A stretch of DNA of 64,000 bases from Oscillospiraceae bacterium (GCA_017468365.1 JAFUIS010000005.1:124001-188000); one strand, 5' to 3'; numbered from the stretch's first letter, positions 27,437-36,430 are shown. Notes: generated by a model not told the origin, from the letters alone. Program-made: numbers and translations.

Positions 27437-27624
27437 TTCCTGTGGTGTCGCTTATCAAAAACACATACCCTACACCACCCGAAAACGCTGAAAATTGGCA
27501 TTTTACAAAAATCCGAAAGCTTGTTTTGCCAAGGCAACCCAAGGCATCACAAACAAATAAGCCACCTGGCCAGCAAAAGCTTTCCAAGTGGCTTATTCTG
27601 TAATTTTTCACTTTACGTGAAACT
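27437..27624. repeat. 188-bp dispersed repeat, right copy
   Basis: Same length and orientation as 17225-17412, ~90% identical. Its hairpin (from 27556) has lost a few pairs compared with the left copy. The recombinase stop codon and its last three codons lie inside it, so the repeat supplies the end of that gene. Confidence 0.85.
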
Positions 27625-29127
27625 GAGTGGTGGAACCCTTTCCGAGATGGATGAACACTCGTCAAAATCGCAATTTTCCACATTAAATGCCGCTTCAATC
27701 TCATCAAGAGGAATGTTTTCTATGCTTAGTGGTTTCTTGCTTGCGTTGACAATCAGAGTAAAATATCCGTCGTAAAGATAAATAGAGTGGACGAATATAT
27801 TTATAATCGCTCTGCGTTTTTTGAAATCATTAAGGGGCATTTCGCAGATATAATCAAGAAAAGCCAGGATCTGTGCTTCCGATAAATATATTTTCTTGTT
27901 GTTTTCAGCGGCAAGCTGAGCTTCCAATTCTGTTTTCTCTGCCTGACGTTTATGCAGACGTTCCGTCAGCATTTCAACCGCCTGTCCCTGTTCTATTCCC
28001 TTCCAGAGATTCTCGATGGCGGCATCAGTTTCCTTGATTGCTTTTTTGATTTCGCGAATTGATGTATTGTCTTCGCTCTTGTTGCATTCCTCCTCAATCT
28101 TCTTTGCTATATACCGGATTTTCTCATCCGTAAGCATTTTGAGGCATTCTTTGATAACGCGGTCTTCAAGATATTCTTTGCCGATAATATCTTTATCACA
28201 TTGTTTTCTTCGGGCTTTCTTGCACATATAGTAATGATATACTCTTCCCGATTTGCTCGTTCCGCCGTATCCAACCATCATTTCTTTGCAGTGTCCGCAA
28301 AATAGTTTTGTGGTCAGAAGATATTCGTTTTCTCCTCTTGTACGAGCAGGCACAGATTTGTTTTTATTAAGAATATCCTGTACTTTATAGAACAAATCAT
28401 CGTCCACTATTCTCGGCATACCTCCGGGAGTTTCGGTATCTTTGTAAAGATAAATCCCGATATAGCGTTTGTTTTTAAGAAGATGGCTGAGGCTGTTATA
28501 TGTAAATATTTTCCCTTGGGAAGTTTTTACTTTTCTCCTCTGTAAATCTTCTACTATTTCCGCCTTTGTCTCTCCTCTTGCGTAACGCTCAAATATTTCG
28601 CGGACAATCTTTGCCCCTTCTTCATCGACAGAAAAGGTTCTGTCTTTATTGACTATAAAGCCAAGTCCGGGATTACTTCCGTTGGATAAACATTTCTCGG
28701 CATTGATCAGCATGCCCCTGTGGATTTTCTGCGCAAGTTCTGCAGAATAATATTCTGCCATACTTTCAAGAACGCCTTCAATCAGAATACCGGAAGCGTC
28801 ATCGGTAATATTTTCTCTTGCCGAAAGAACACGGACACCGTTTTTCTTTAGTTTCGCTTTATAGATTGCGCTGTCATAACGGTTACGGGCAAAGCGGTCA
28901 AGCTGATAAACAAGTACACCCTGAAAAGTATGTTTTTCACTGTCTAAAATCATCTTTTGAAAGTCCGTACGGGTATCAAACTTTCCGCTCTGAGCACGAT
29001 CTATATATTCCCCGACAACCGTATATCCCATCCTTTCAGCGTAGGCATAACATTCTTTTAGCTGACCTTCTATCGACTGTTCCGTTTGGCTGTGGCTCGA
29101 AAATCTGGCATAAATTACAACATTCAT
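27613..29127 (-). CDS. Large serine recombinase (site-specific integrase/transposase type)
   Basis: A 504-aa protein. The N-terminal resolvase domain has the catalytic pattern YARFSS (R8, Ser10), YQLDRFARNRYD and the following E-helix. A 'Recombinase' domain (~160-265; TYNSLSHLLKNKRYIGIYLY), a zinc-ribbon domain (C-GHC ... MCKKARRKQC, ~275-315) and a coiled-coil (~375-420) complete the usual layout and length. Such enzymes insert and excise elements at short att sites without high-energy cofactors. The RBS GGAGG precedes the ATG. The last residues fall in the 188-bp repeat. Its own element boundaries are not resolved. Confidence 0.95.
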   Translation of the reverse strand: MNVVIYARFSSHSQTEQSIEGQLKECYAYAERMGYTVVGEYIDRAQSGKFDTRTDFQKMILDSEKHTFQGVLVYQLDRFARNRYDSAIYKAKLKKNGVRVLSARENITDDASGILIEGVLESMAEYYSAELAQKIHRGMLINAEKCLSNGSNPGLGFIVNKDRTFSVDEEGAKIVREIFERYARGETKAEIVEDLQRRKVKTSQGKIFTYNSLSHLLKNKRYIGIYLYKDTETPGGMPRIVDDDLFYKVQDILNKNKSVPARTRGENEYLLTTKLFCGHCKEMMVGYGGTSKSGRVYHYYMCKKARRKQCDKDIIGKEYLEDRVIKECLKMLTDEKIRYIAKKIEEECNKSEDNTSIREIKKAIKETDAAIENLWKGIEQGQAVEMLTERLHKRQAEKTELEAQLAAENNKKIYLSEAQILAFLDYICEMPLNDFKKRRAIINIFVHSIYLYDGYFTLIVNASKKPLSIENIPLDEIEAAFNVENCDFDECSSISERVPPLSFT

Positions 29128-29216
29128 ATATTTGACCTCCTTTTTTATACCTGGTAATATTTTACTGAAAGTTTTTTCTTTTGGCGAATGTACGGAGTTT
29201 TATTTTGATGGCATAT

Positions 29217-29260
29217 AAAAAAGAAACCCTTTGTTCATCTGAACATAGGGTTTCTTTTTT
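29217..29260. terminator. Bidirectional terminator
   Basis: The 14-bp perfect stem AAAAAAGAAACCCT (29217-29230) / AGGGTTTCTTTTTT (29247-29260) has a nested GTTCATCTGAAC hairpin. It ends the metabolic operon on the minus strand just upstream of the recombinase promoter region. Confidence 0.9.
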
Positions 29261-29267
29261 ATGAGAG

Positions 29268-30065
29268 TTACATTATCGAAATTATACCTTCCATAGCCGC
29301 CGCAAATTCCAATGGCAAATCATATGCACAGTTGTGCTTTCCGGCGATGCGGATAAAAGGCAACGCGGAGTTTTCCGCAAGCATCTGCGTGGTTTTATAG
29401 ATAAAATCTTCTCTATGGGCGTCGCCGGCACAGAAAACCGATTTAACTTTTTTCGGAATTTCCGGAGAAAGCTCCTTTGTAAAAGTTTCCGCAAATTCAT
29501 GTTCGATAAAAAACCGCATATTTTCCTCTTCCCGGAGCATCGCTTCTTCGGATTTCGGCTTTGCGTTTTCATCGCCGTTATCCATGAGAAGGAGGAATTT
29601 TGTTGCTCCTCTGCCGATTTTTCCCGCCGCAACAAAAGCGTTTATCTTATCCGCAATTTCAAAAGCTTCGTGGTTTTCCGGAAGAAAAGCCATGGTCGGC
29701 GGTTCGTGGATTATCGCAAGGGAAACAAGTTCCGGAAATTTGCTTGCAAGGCACATTGCGATAAGCGCGCCGGCGCTGCAGCCGATAGCCGTCACCGGTT
29801 CTTCCGGCGAAAATCTGTGGATAATTTCCGCCGCATCATCCGCGGAATCTTCAAGAAAGCCGTTTTTGATTTCTCCGGAACTTCTGGAATAACCCCGGCG
29901 GTCATAGGTTATGACTTTATGATTATTTGCGAGGATTTCCGCAGTTTCGTCAAAGAAATCCGAATCCACTGCCGCTCCGTGAATAAGCAAAATCGGCTTT
30001 CCTTCTCCGCGGATTTTGCAGAAAAGCGGCGCGCCGTTTATTTCAAAAATTCCTTCGGAATACAT
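29268..30065 (-). CDS. Alpha/beta hydrolase
   Basis: 265 aa from the ATG at 30065, chosen for its GGAGGGA RBS; an in-frame upstream ATG has none. Canonical fold marks: HGAAVDSDFF (oxyanion loop), DRRGYSRSS, nucleophile elbow GCSAGA, and a C-terminal His in GKHNCAYDLP; the Asp is probably in CAGDAHRED. No signal peptide, so cytosolic. It may hydrolyse an ester or act on an acyl-thioester of the neighbouring locus. Last gene of the metabolic run, 82 nt after the small membrane protein. Confidence 0.87.
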   Translation of the reverse strand: MYSEGIFEINGAPLFCKIRGEGKPILLIHGAAVDSDFFDETAEILANNHKVITYDRRGYSRSSGEIKNGFLEDSADDAAEIIHRFSPEEPVTAIGCSAGALIAMCLASKFPELVSLAIIHEPPTMAFLPENHEAFEIADKINAFVAAGKIGRGATKFLLLMDNGDENAKPKSEEAMLREEENMRFFIEHEFAETFTKELSPEIPKKVKSVFCAGDAHREDFIYKTTQMLAENSALPFIRIAGKHNCAYDLPLEFAAAMEGIISIM

Positions 30066-30147
30066 AAAAATCCCTCCATAGCACTGACGGACAGCCCCGA
30101 AAAGAGCTGTCCGCAGCATTTTATTGCAGAAAAGAAGTGAGAAGTTT

Positions 30148-30351
30148 TTAGTTTTTTTCGCTTTTTTTCATGTAGATAACAAGAGCAACAAGACTTCCTA
30201 CCAGTCCGGAAAGGAGTCCGCTTATGCCGTTGTTGATTGCGTTTTCAATTGCGGTTTCCGGGAAAGGAATAAGAAACATTGCAGCTGCAAAACTGAGGAT
30301 TGCGCCTGCTATTCCGGAAGGGATTGCGTTAAAAAGAGCTTTTTTGAACAT
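30148..30351 (-). CDS. Small two-helix membrane protein
   Basis: 67 aa, with hydrophobic segments at ~8-30 and ~40-61 and a basic tail (YMKKSEKN). A strong RBS (AAGGAGG) and the 15-nt gap after the transporter gene support it as a real gene. Its function is unknown; it could be an accessory subunit of the transporter. Confidence 0.75.
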   Translation of the reverse strand: MFKKALFNAIPSGIAGAILSFAAAMFLIPFPETAIENAINNGISGLLSGLVGSLVALVIYMKKSEKN

Positions 30352-30366
30352 ATTGTGTCCTCCTTT

Positions 30367-31590
30367 TTAATGGGTTGAGAGTTTTCTGAATATAAAAGAA
30401 AGAACGGCACCGGCAATCGCAAGAGCCATTGCCGCAAGGAATGCGGTTTGATAAGCGCCGGCGGAAGCGTAGATTTTGCTCATGATTGTGGGTCCGAAAT
30501 AACCCGCCGCGGCAAAACCGATGAACATGATTCCATAGTTGACGCTGTTGTTTCTTCCGCCGAACTGGGAAGCGGTGAATCCGGGATAAATTCCCATAAT
30601 AGAGCCGAAGCAAAGTCCGACTATGCAGACTCCGATATAGAAAGTCGCAACGCTTCCTTCACCGGAGATAAAGAGAAGCCCAAGGCCGAGAGCGGAAACA
30701 AGGAATACCCCGAGAATGGTGTTTACGGAACCGATTTTGTCGGAAATAAATCCTGCAAGGATTCGGCCGAGAGTGTTGAATATTGCAAGAACGGAAACAA
30801 CAACTGCCGCCTGCGCCGCGGTCATTCCAATCATGTTCTGTGCAACAGGAGAAGCCTGGGAAGTTACCATAAGTCCGGAAAAAGCTCCGCAGAGAAGCAT
30901 GAGAATCATAACGTAGAAAATAGGGTCTTTGAGCATCGCTTTCCAATCTTTATCCACAGGAGCTTTTGCACCTGCTTTTGGCGCGGGAGGATTCCAGCCT
31001 TCCGGTTTGAAATCCTTCGGGCAGGTTTGGATAAAGAACGCGGAAACGCAGATGATAACCAGCATTGCCGCGCCGAGGATTTTGAATGCTGTGGTGACGT
31101 CGAAGTTATCGATAAGAGCGTTCGCAACTATTGGGATGATTACGGAACTGCTTCCGTAGGAAGCGGTGGCGATTCCGCCGACCAGACCCCGTTTATCCGG
31201 GAAGAACTTTACGGAGTTTGATACGGTACAGCCATAAACCATACCGACTCCAAGTCCTACACCAAGACCGTATGTTAGAAGAAGCATTCCGACGCTTTTT
31301 GCAAAGCCTGATACTATCATTCCAAGTCCGAAAAGGATTCCTCCGATGAAAATTACCCATTTCGGGCCAATTTTATCGTTGATGAATCCGCCGGAAATCA
31401 TGGTGATTGGTCCGACCGCGTTGGCAATGGTGAAGATTATAGCAAGGCCCGCAACTTCACTTCCTGTTACAGAAGTAAGATATGCCGCCATTGGGGTTGC
31501 GAAAACGCTCCAAGCATAAAGGGAACCGATACAAAGATTTATAAGGCAGGAAGCGGCAAGGATTATCCAGCGTTTTTTTGTAAGGCTCAT
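30367..31590 (-). CDS. MFS transporter of the oxalate/formate antiporter (OFA) family
   Basis: A 407-aa protein with twelve predicted helices. The signature start LCIGSLYAWSVFATPM and the G-rich YGLGVGLGVGMVYGCTVSNSVKFFPDKRGLVGG loop are typical of OFA-type carriers, which exchange small monocarboxylates or dicarboxylates. The central loop (~200-225) is rich in Pro, Ala and Lys. It lies 3 nt after butyrate kinase, so it probably exports or imports the acid made or used by the kinase. Confidence 0.88.
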   Translation of the reverse strand: MSLTKKRWIILAASCLINLCIGSLYAWSVFATPMAAYLTSVTGSEVAGLAIIFTIANAVGPITMISGGFINDKIGPKWVIFIGGILFGLGMIVSGFAKSVGMLLLTYGLGVGLGVGMVYGCTVSNSVKFFPDKRGLVGGIATASYGSSSVIIPIVANALIDNFDVTTAFKILGAAMLVIICVSAFFIQTCPKDFKPEGWNPPAPKAGAKAPVDKDWKAMLKDPIFYVMILMLLCGAFSGLMVTSQASPVAQNMIGMTAAQAAVVVSVLAIFNTLGRILAGFISDKIGSVNTILGVFLVSALGLGLLFISGEGSVATFYIGVCIVGLCFGSIMGIYPGFTASQFGGRNNSVNYGIMFIGFAAAGYFGPTIMSKIYASAGAYQTAFLAAMALAIAGAVLSFIFRKLSTH

Positions 31591-31593
31591 GGC

Positions 31594-32694
31594 TTAATCC
31601 TCAAAACCGGACCAGCGGGGTTTTCCGGTATAAACTTTTGCTTCTTCTTCACCGGAAAGAACGCGGATTGCGCCGGCGGCCATTGCCTCGAGTTCAAATT
31701 CGCCCGGATATGCATAGACCGGAGCGATCCATTTGCAGGCTTCGGTGATCTGATTTACAAGGTCTTCGCTGTGAACCATTCCGCCGCCGAGAAGGATTCC
31801 GTCAACTTCGCCTTTAAGAGCGGTTGCCATGGAACCGATGTATTTGATAATCTGATAGATCATTGCGTTCCATACTCTTTCAGCGGTTTTGTTGCCGGAA
31901 GCGGCAAGAGCGGTAACTTCTCTTGCGTCGGCGGTTCCAAGATGGGAAACAAATCCGCCGGTTCTGGTGCAAAGGGATTTTACTTCTTTAAGGTCTTTGT
32001 CTTTTGCATAGCGGAGAAGTTCCGCAACCGGAACAGCACCGCATCTGGTAGGAGCCATTGGGCCTTCGCCGCCGACGATATCGTTGCCGTCTATCATTTT
32101 GCCCTTCTGATGTGCGGAAACGGAAATTCCGCCGCCGATATGGCAGACGATATAGTTGCAGTCCTCATATTTTTTGCCTTCGGAAGCGGCGTGGCGGATA
32201 GCGGTTTCTTTAAGGTTAAGGGCATGGAGATGTACGTTTCTGTAAACGCCTTTAACGCCGGTAACTCTTGCAAGGTCGCAGAGTTCATCGGTATCCGGAG
32301 GGTTTACTACGAATGCGGGTTTGCCGAATTTTGCGGCAAATTCGTTTGCAAGCTGGCTTCCGAGGTTTGCGGGATGCTGAACTCCGTTTGCGCCGCGTTT
32401 TGCGTGGTCAAGAATGGTTTCGTCAACGCCGTAAACGCCGCCTTCCATTGCCATAAGACCGCCGCCTCTGCCGACGAATGCGTCAACATCGGAAAGGTCG
32501 ATGTTGTTCTTTTCAAGAAGTTCGTTGATGGTATCTCGTCTGTAAGGGAGCTGGTCGCTTATGGTCGCGTATTCTTTAAGAACAGCGGCATCATGTGCTA
32601 CGTTTTCGGCAAAAAGGCATTTTTCGCCTTCAAAAAGACCGATTTTTGTGGAGGTGGAACCGGGGTTTATGGTAAGGATTTTATATTCGCTCAT
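31594..32694 (-). CDS. buk: Butyrate kinase
   Basis: A 366-aa ASKHA kinase. The N-terminal phosphate-1 motif is INPGSTSTKIGLFEG (~residues 9-23), with VGRGGG, HIGGGISVSAHQKG (~192-205), the HLGTADARE region and the adenosine-binding LLGGGMVHSE (~300). Length and sequence fit butyrate/branched-chain acyl kinases better than acetate kinase (~400 aa). It converts acyl phosphate plus ADP to the acid plus ATP. It follows the phosphotransacylase gene by 1 nt, forming the classical acyl-CoA to acid pair. Confidence 0.93.
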   Translation of the reverse strand: MSEYKILTINPGSTSTKIGLFEGEKCLFAENVAHDAAVLKEYATISDQLPYRRDTINELLEKNNIDLSDVDAFVGRGGGLMAMEGGVYGVDETILDHAKRGANGVQHPANLGSQLANEFAAKFGKPAFVVNPPDTDELCDLARVTGVKGVYRNVHLHALNLKETAIRHAASEGKKYEDCNYIVCHIGGGISVSAHQKGKMIDGNDIVGGEGPMAPTRCGAVPVAELLRYAKDKDLKEVKSLCTRTGGFVSHLGTADAREVTALAASGNKTAERVWNAMIYQIIKYIGSMATALKGEVDGILLGGGMVHSEDLVNQITEACKWIAPVYAYPGEFELEAMAAGAIRVLSGEEEAKVYTGKPRWSGFED

Positions 32695-32695
32695 C

Positions 32696-33694
32696 TTATT
32701 TTACCCCCTGTGCTCTTACGCAGCTCATGGCGATGTTGCCGACCATTTCGGAAACGGGTGCGCCTCTGGAGCAGTCGCAGACAATTTTTGCAAAGCCCTG
32801 GAGCATCGGACCGTATGCATCGGCGTGTGCAAACTGCTGAACAAGTTTTACACCGACGTTACCTACGTTAAGGTCGGGCCAGATTACGATGTTTGCCTTA
32901 CCGGCAACTTTGCTTTCCTTTTTGACTTTCTTTGCGGCAACTTTGGGGTTGATTGCGGAATCGAACTGGAATTCGCCGTCGATAGCAAGATCGGGTCTTC
33001 TTTCGTTTGCGATTTTTACCGCTTCAACAACTTTGTCAACAAGGGGACCTTCGCCGCTTCCGCAGGTGGAATAGGAAAGCATTGCGCATCTGGGTTCCCA
33101 TTCAACAAGGGAATGAACGGTGTCGCAGGCGGCGATTGCAATGCTTGCAAGCATATCGGAATCCGGGTTGGTGCAGACTGCGGAATCGCCGAAGCCGAGA
33201 AGCTGGCCTTCGCTGCCTTCGTAACCGGGAATATTGAAAATACCTACACTGGAAATGGTGGAAACGCCTTCCTGAAGACCGACAACCATCTGTCCTGCCA
33301 TAATAACGTCGCCGGTGGAATGGGTAAGACCCGCAAAGGTTACGTCAACTATTCCGACAGCCTGCATCATAAGGGCGGTGTACATGGGGTCTTTGGATTT
33401 GCGTTTCATGGTTTTTGCGCTGTTGAGGGGATATTTTTCGCAGTAGTTTGCGATGAGTTTTTCAAGCCATTCTTCGTTGAAAGCGTCAACAACGGTGATG
33501 CCGTCAAGGGAAACACCGTATTCTTCGGCGGCGTTCACGATATCGTTTTCGTTGCCGACAAGGACGGAAGTGCAGTAACCTTTATCCGCACATTCTTTTG
33601 CGGCAAGAAGAATTTTTTCTTCGGTTGCTTCCGGGAAAGCAACTCTCTGGGGAGCGGCTTTTGCGCGCTCATAAATTTTTTCCATTATATCCAT
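32696..33694 (-). CDS. Phosphate acyltransferase (phosphotransacetylase-like, Pta/EutD/Ptb type)
   Basis: 332 aa from the ATG at 33694 (AAGGAGG 7 nt upstream); the open frame continues further upstream without an RBS. It matches the PTA_PTB family: FPEATEEKILLAA, GLTHSTGDVIMAGQMVVG, SSVGIFNIPG and the C-terminal NIVIWPDLNVGNVGVKLVQQFA. The residues align best with phosphotransacetylases, but its partner is a butyrate kinase, so the natural acyl chain is open. It makes acyl phosphate from an acyl thioester and phosphate. Confidence 0.9.
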   Translation of the reverse strand: MDIMEKIYERAKAAPQRVAFPEATEEKILLAAKECADKGYCTSVLVGNENDIVNAAEEYGVSLDGITVVDAFNEEWLEKLIANYCEKYPLNSAKTMKRKSKDPMYTALMMQAVGIVDVTFAGLTHSTGDVIMAGQMVVGLQEGVSTISSVGIFNIPGYEGSEGQLLGFGDSAVCTNPDSDMLASIAIAACDTVHSLVEWEPRCAMLSYSTCGSGEGPLVDKVVEAVKIANERRPDLAIDGEFQFDSAINPKVAAKKVKKESKVAGKANIVIWPDLNVGNVGVKLVQQFAHADAYGPMLQGFAKIVCDCSRGAPVSEMVGNIAMSCVRAQGVK

Positions 33695-33707
33695 TTTGTT
33701 TTCCTCC

Positions 33708-34091
33708 TTAAAGTTTTTCGGTGACCGCGAACGCGGAAACGATTTCGGTTTCGTGGGAAATTGAAATATGGATAACGTAATCCGTTCCGAAAACCGATTC
33801 AAAAGCTTCCTTTGTTTTGCCGAGGAGCTTTGAGCACGGCTTTCCGTTTTCGTCATCAATAATTTCGATTTCTCCGGGACGGAATTCGATTTTGCAGGCG
33901 CTTATGGATTTATAAACCGCCTCTTTTGCGGAAAAGCGCCCCGCAAAAAATTCGTGTCTTCTGATTTGAGCATTGCCCTGAGCACGCTCTTTTTCAGTAA
34001 AAGCGCGCAGAAGGAACGGGTCGCCTTCGGAAATTGCGGCTTTGGAGAGCCTTTTTACATCAAAAATATCCGTTCCGATACCGATAATCAT
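33708..34091 (-). CDS. acpS: Holo-[acyl-carrier-protein] synthase
   Basis: A 127-aa protein with the AcpS marks GIGTDIFDVKRL (Mg-binding Asp), FAGRFSAKEAVYKS (catalytic Glu) and the C-terminal HISISHE. It transfers 4'-phosphopantetheine to the Ser of an ACP. The RBS GAGGTG precedes the ATG. It is 13 nt upstream of the phosphotransacylase gene and just below the ACP/hydrolase unit, so this may be a dedicated AcpS for the odd ACP at 36 kb. Confidence 0.95.
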   Translation of the reverse strand: MIIGIGTDIFDVKRLSKAAISEGDPFLLRAFTEKERAQGNAQIRRHEFFAGRFSAKEAVYKSISACKIEFRPGEIEIIDDENGKPCSKLLGKTKEAFESVFGTDYVIHISISHETEIVSAFAVTEKL

Positions 34092-34118
34092 CTTTTCACC
34101 TCGTTTTTTGGGTGCAAA

Positions 34119-34152
34119 AAGGGCAGCAGCCAGTTTTTTGACCGCTGCCCTT
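34119..34152 (-). terminator. Terminator between the CocE-like hydrolase and acpS
   Basis: On the minus strand GGGCAGC (34150-34144) pairs with GCTGCCC (34127-34121), followed by TTTTT. It would end the ACP-hydrolase transcript, leaving acpS-pta-buk to a separate or read-through transcript. Confidence 0.65.
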
Positions 34153-34230
34153 CTCGTTGGGGATTATTATGTTTTGTCTGAGCACCGCACAGCGGTCCGC
34201 GCCGTGCTCAAACCTTTTTATGCTGATTTA

Positions 34231-36003
34231 TCAGTCGAATCTGCCGTATTCGATATCGCCGTCAACATATTTGGGCGGAACAACGGGGATCTGGAGATAG
34301 GAATCGTATTTTCCGCCGGTATAGATGGAGGTATCGCCGTGGTTGTCGGTATCCCAGAAGAGAGGTTCGAACCAGCCTTCGCGGATATAATGACCTGCAA
34401 CCTGGATACGGAGGGACTGACCTTTGTGCCAGAAACGGCTGGAAGGAACGATTTCAACATCTACCGGAACAACTTCGCCGGGCTGAATTTTTTCTTCTTT
34501 AAGATGGCTCTGGATGGGCTGGAAATCGGTGGATTTGTCCGGGTCAAGAGCGCGGTGGGAAATTCTCATCTTGCCCCAGGTACCGGGATGAGGTTCGCCG
34601 AGAACGTCGGTGGGAAGCCATTCACCTTTGGTATCGAGTTTCTGGATGTTGATGAACATATCGGCGTCGTTATATTCCTCTGCGGTTACCCACATATGGA
34701 GTTTCATATAACCGGTGATTTCAACGTCTTCGGTGAATTTGATATCGAAGTTGGTTACGCCGGTGTTGCCGTCATAGCTGACTTTGCTTTCGGCTTCAAC
34801 AGGATTCCAGGAAAGTGCGCCGTTTGCGGCATCAAGATAAAGTTTCTTATACTGGGTGCGTTTGAGCGGGAAAGTCTGTTCGGGACGGTCTTTTGCATAA
34901 AGGAATTCGTGTGCGTCCTGAACTTCAAGGCGAACTCTCGGGGTGGATTCCCAGCAGTTGTGGATATCTTTGAGGTAACGTTCGAAGAAGAGTTCAAGCT
35001 CTGCAAGATGCTCTTTGTTATAGCCGTCCGGCCATTCGAATTCGCGGTGTGCTCTCATCCATTTTTTCTTGGATTTGATTTTTCTGAAGCCCTGGAAAGC
35101 TCCGCGGAGATGGAAGTGGTTCCAGCAAGCGGTGCAATATACCGGGATTTTGATTTTTTCGAACTGAGGAATTTTGTCTTCCCAATATGCGTTCATAAGG
35201 GGAGATCTTTCTGCCATGGCGACCATGTCGTCAACTTTGTTTTCGCTGGTGATGGAGCTTACGATGAATTCGTTGAATGCGATTGCGGGAACGCCGCCTT
35301 CGAACATGGATTCACGGTAAATATCGGAAGTTCCTTCCCAGGGGGCGATACATGCAAGGTGCGGCGGCTGCTGTGCTGCAATTCTCCACTGGCTCATTGC
35401 AACTGCGGAGTTACCGCCCATACCGATTTTGCCGTTGCACCAGGGCTGCTGTGCAAGCCATTCGATTACGTCGTAACCGTCGCGGGCTTCCTGAGTTCCG
35501 AAGCAGCAGACGTCGCCTTCGGAATGGCCAACGCCTCTGGGGTCGATGTTGATGATTGCGTAATCTTTATAGCACCAATAGAGAGGGTCGGTGGATTCGA
35601 ATTTGGTGAGTTTGGAAACAGTTCCGGGTGCAACACCCATGATCTGCCATTCGCTCATTCCTTCGCCGGGGCGTTTTCCATAGAAGCTCCAGGAAAGGAT
35701 TGCGGGGATGCCGACTTTGTCTTTCGGACGGAAGATATCGATATAGATGTTAACGCCGTCGCGAAGCGGAACTTTAACGTCCTGTTCGCAGATGATTCCG
35801 GGTGCGCATTCATAAGTTCTGGGGTTAAGGTCGGGGCAGACGCCCATTCCCATGGAGTTCATTCCGGGACCGCCTGCATCGCGGTTTTCGGATCTGGGGT
35901 CAACGGGAGTTTTACCCTGGCGGTAAACGGTTTCCATTTCAACGCCGTTGAAAGTTTCAATTTTGGTGGATCTGATAGGTTCGGGCATTCCGGGCATAGG
36001 CAT
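34231..36003 (-). CDS. CocE/NonD-family (peptidase S15-like) hydrolase
   Basis: A 590-aa two-domain protein. The N-terminal alpha/beta hydrolase has VPLRDGVNIYIDIFRP (~77-92), INIDPRGVGHSEGDVCC and the nucleophile elbow GMGGNSAVAMSQW (~215-227). The C-terminal jelly-roll (~370-590) has VTGYMKLHMW-type and LRIQVAGHY motifs. The family includes cocaine esterase, X-Pro dipeptidyl peptidase and glutaryl-acylases; no signal peptide, so intracellular. It lies 53 nt after the ACP gene, an unusual pairing that suggests an acyl or ester substrate tied to the ACP. Confidence 0.9.
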   Translation of the reverse strand: MPMPGMPEPIRSTKIETFNGVEMETVYRQGKTPVDPRSENRDAGGPGMNSMGMGVCPDLNPRTYECAPGIICEQDVKVPLRDGVNIYIDIFRPKDKVGIPAILSWSFYGKRPGEGMSEWQIMGVAPGTVSKLTKFESTDPLYWCYKDYAIINIDPRGVGHSEGDVCCFGTQEARDGYDVIEWLAQQPWCNGKIGMGGNSAVAMSQWRIAAQQPPHLACIAPWEGTSDIYRESMFEGGVPAIAFNEFIVSSITSENKVDDMVAMAERSPLMNAYWEDKIPQFEKIKIPVYCTACWNHFHLRGAFQGFRKIKSKKKWMRAHREFEWPDGYNKEHLAELELFFERYLKDIHNCWESTPRVRLEVQDAHEFLYAKDRPEQTFPLKRTQYKKLYLDAANGALSWNPVEAESKVSYDGNTGVTNFDIKFTEDVEITGYMKLHMWVTAEEYNDADMFINIQKLDTKGEWLPTDVLGEPHPGTWGKMRISHRALDPDKSTDFQPIQSHLKEEKIQPGEVVPVDVEIVPSSRFWHKGQSLRIQVAGHYIREGWFEPLFWDTDNHGDTSIYTGGKYDSYLQIPVVPPKYVDGDIEYGRFD

Positions 36004-36056
36004 GATTAAATCCTCCTTTTAATATTAAATAAATGAATAAATATACAGTTTATATG

Positions 36057-36305
36057 TTATTCTTCACAAAGTTCTTCGATGTAATCTGCCGCAAGTCCGA
36101 TGGTGGGGCAGCGGCGGAAGCGCATAAAGGAAATTTCAACATCAAACTCATCTTCAAGGAAGTTGGTCATCTGGGAAACGTTTCCGGATCTTGCGCCGAG
36201 GTCTTCGATAAAACGGGTATCCTCGTTGATTTCTTCGGGCTTTTTGCCGAAAAGAACACAGCATCTTTCGATGATTTTTTCAACAGCCTGTTCGCGTACA
36301 GTCAT
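36057..36305 (-). CDS. Divergent acyl carrier protein
   Basis: An 82-aa acidic four-helix ACP. Where canonical ACPs read LGADSLD, this reads LGARSGN: the phosphopantetheine Ser is kept but the flanking Asp and Leu are not. The rest (FLEDEFDVEISFMRFRRCPTIG) fits the ACP fold. Two Cys at 15-16 and one at 65 are unusual. It is the first gene of the minus-strand metabolic run. It is unlikely to be the housekeeping fatty-acid ACP because no fab genes are near. Confidence 0.85.
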   Translation of the reverse strand: MTVREQAVEKIIERCCVLFGKKPEEINEDTRFIEDLGARSGNVSQMTNFLEDEFDVEISFMRFRRCPTIGLAADYIEELCEE

Positions 36306-36343
36306 TTTGCATTACTCCTTTTCAAAAAGTTTTCAGGTATCCC

Positions 36344-36372
36344 TTGATACCGACAATAATATTGTATATAAT
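36344..36372 (+). promoter_or_regulatory. Promoter of the PucR-type regulator
   Basis: -35 TTGATA (36344-36349), 17-nt spacer, -10 TATAAT (36367-36372). The same AT-rich stretch also offers TTGTTT/TACAAT in the minus direction for the ACP gene, so divergent promoters overlap here. Confidence 0.7.
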
Positions 36373-36430
36373 ATTTTTGACCGAAACAATGTAGCCAAAA
36401 ACAAAGTTTGAAGGCAAAATTGCATTTCAA

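Noticed and set aside
17225..27624. Calling the 188-bp repeats attL and attR of the serine recombinase
   Set aside because: Serine-integrase att sites are short with an identical core, and 10% divergence over the whole repeat does not fit a recent integration; kept only as a hypothesis.
34042..36009. 655-codon plus-strand frame opposite the CocE-like hydrolase
   Set aside because: Shadow of a recognised hydrolase gene; no RBS and no recognisable domain.
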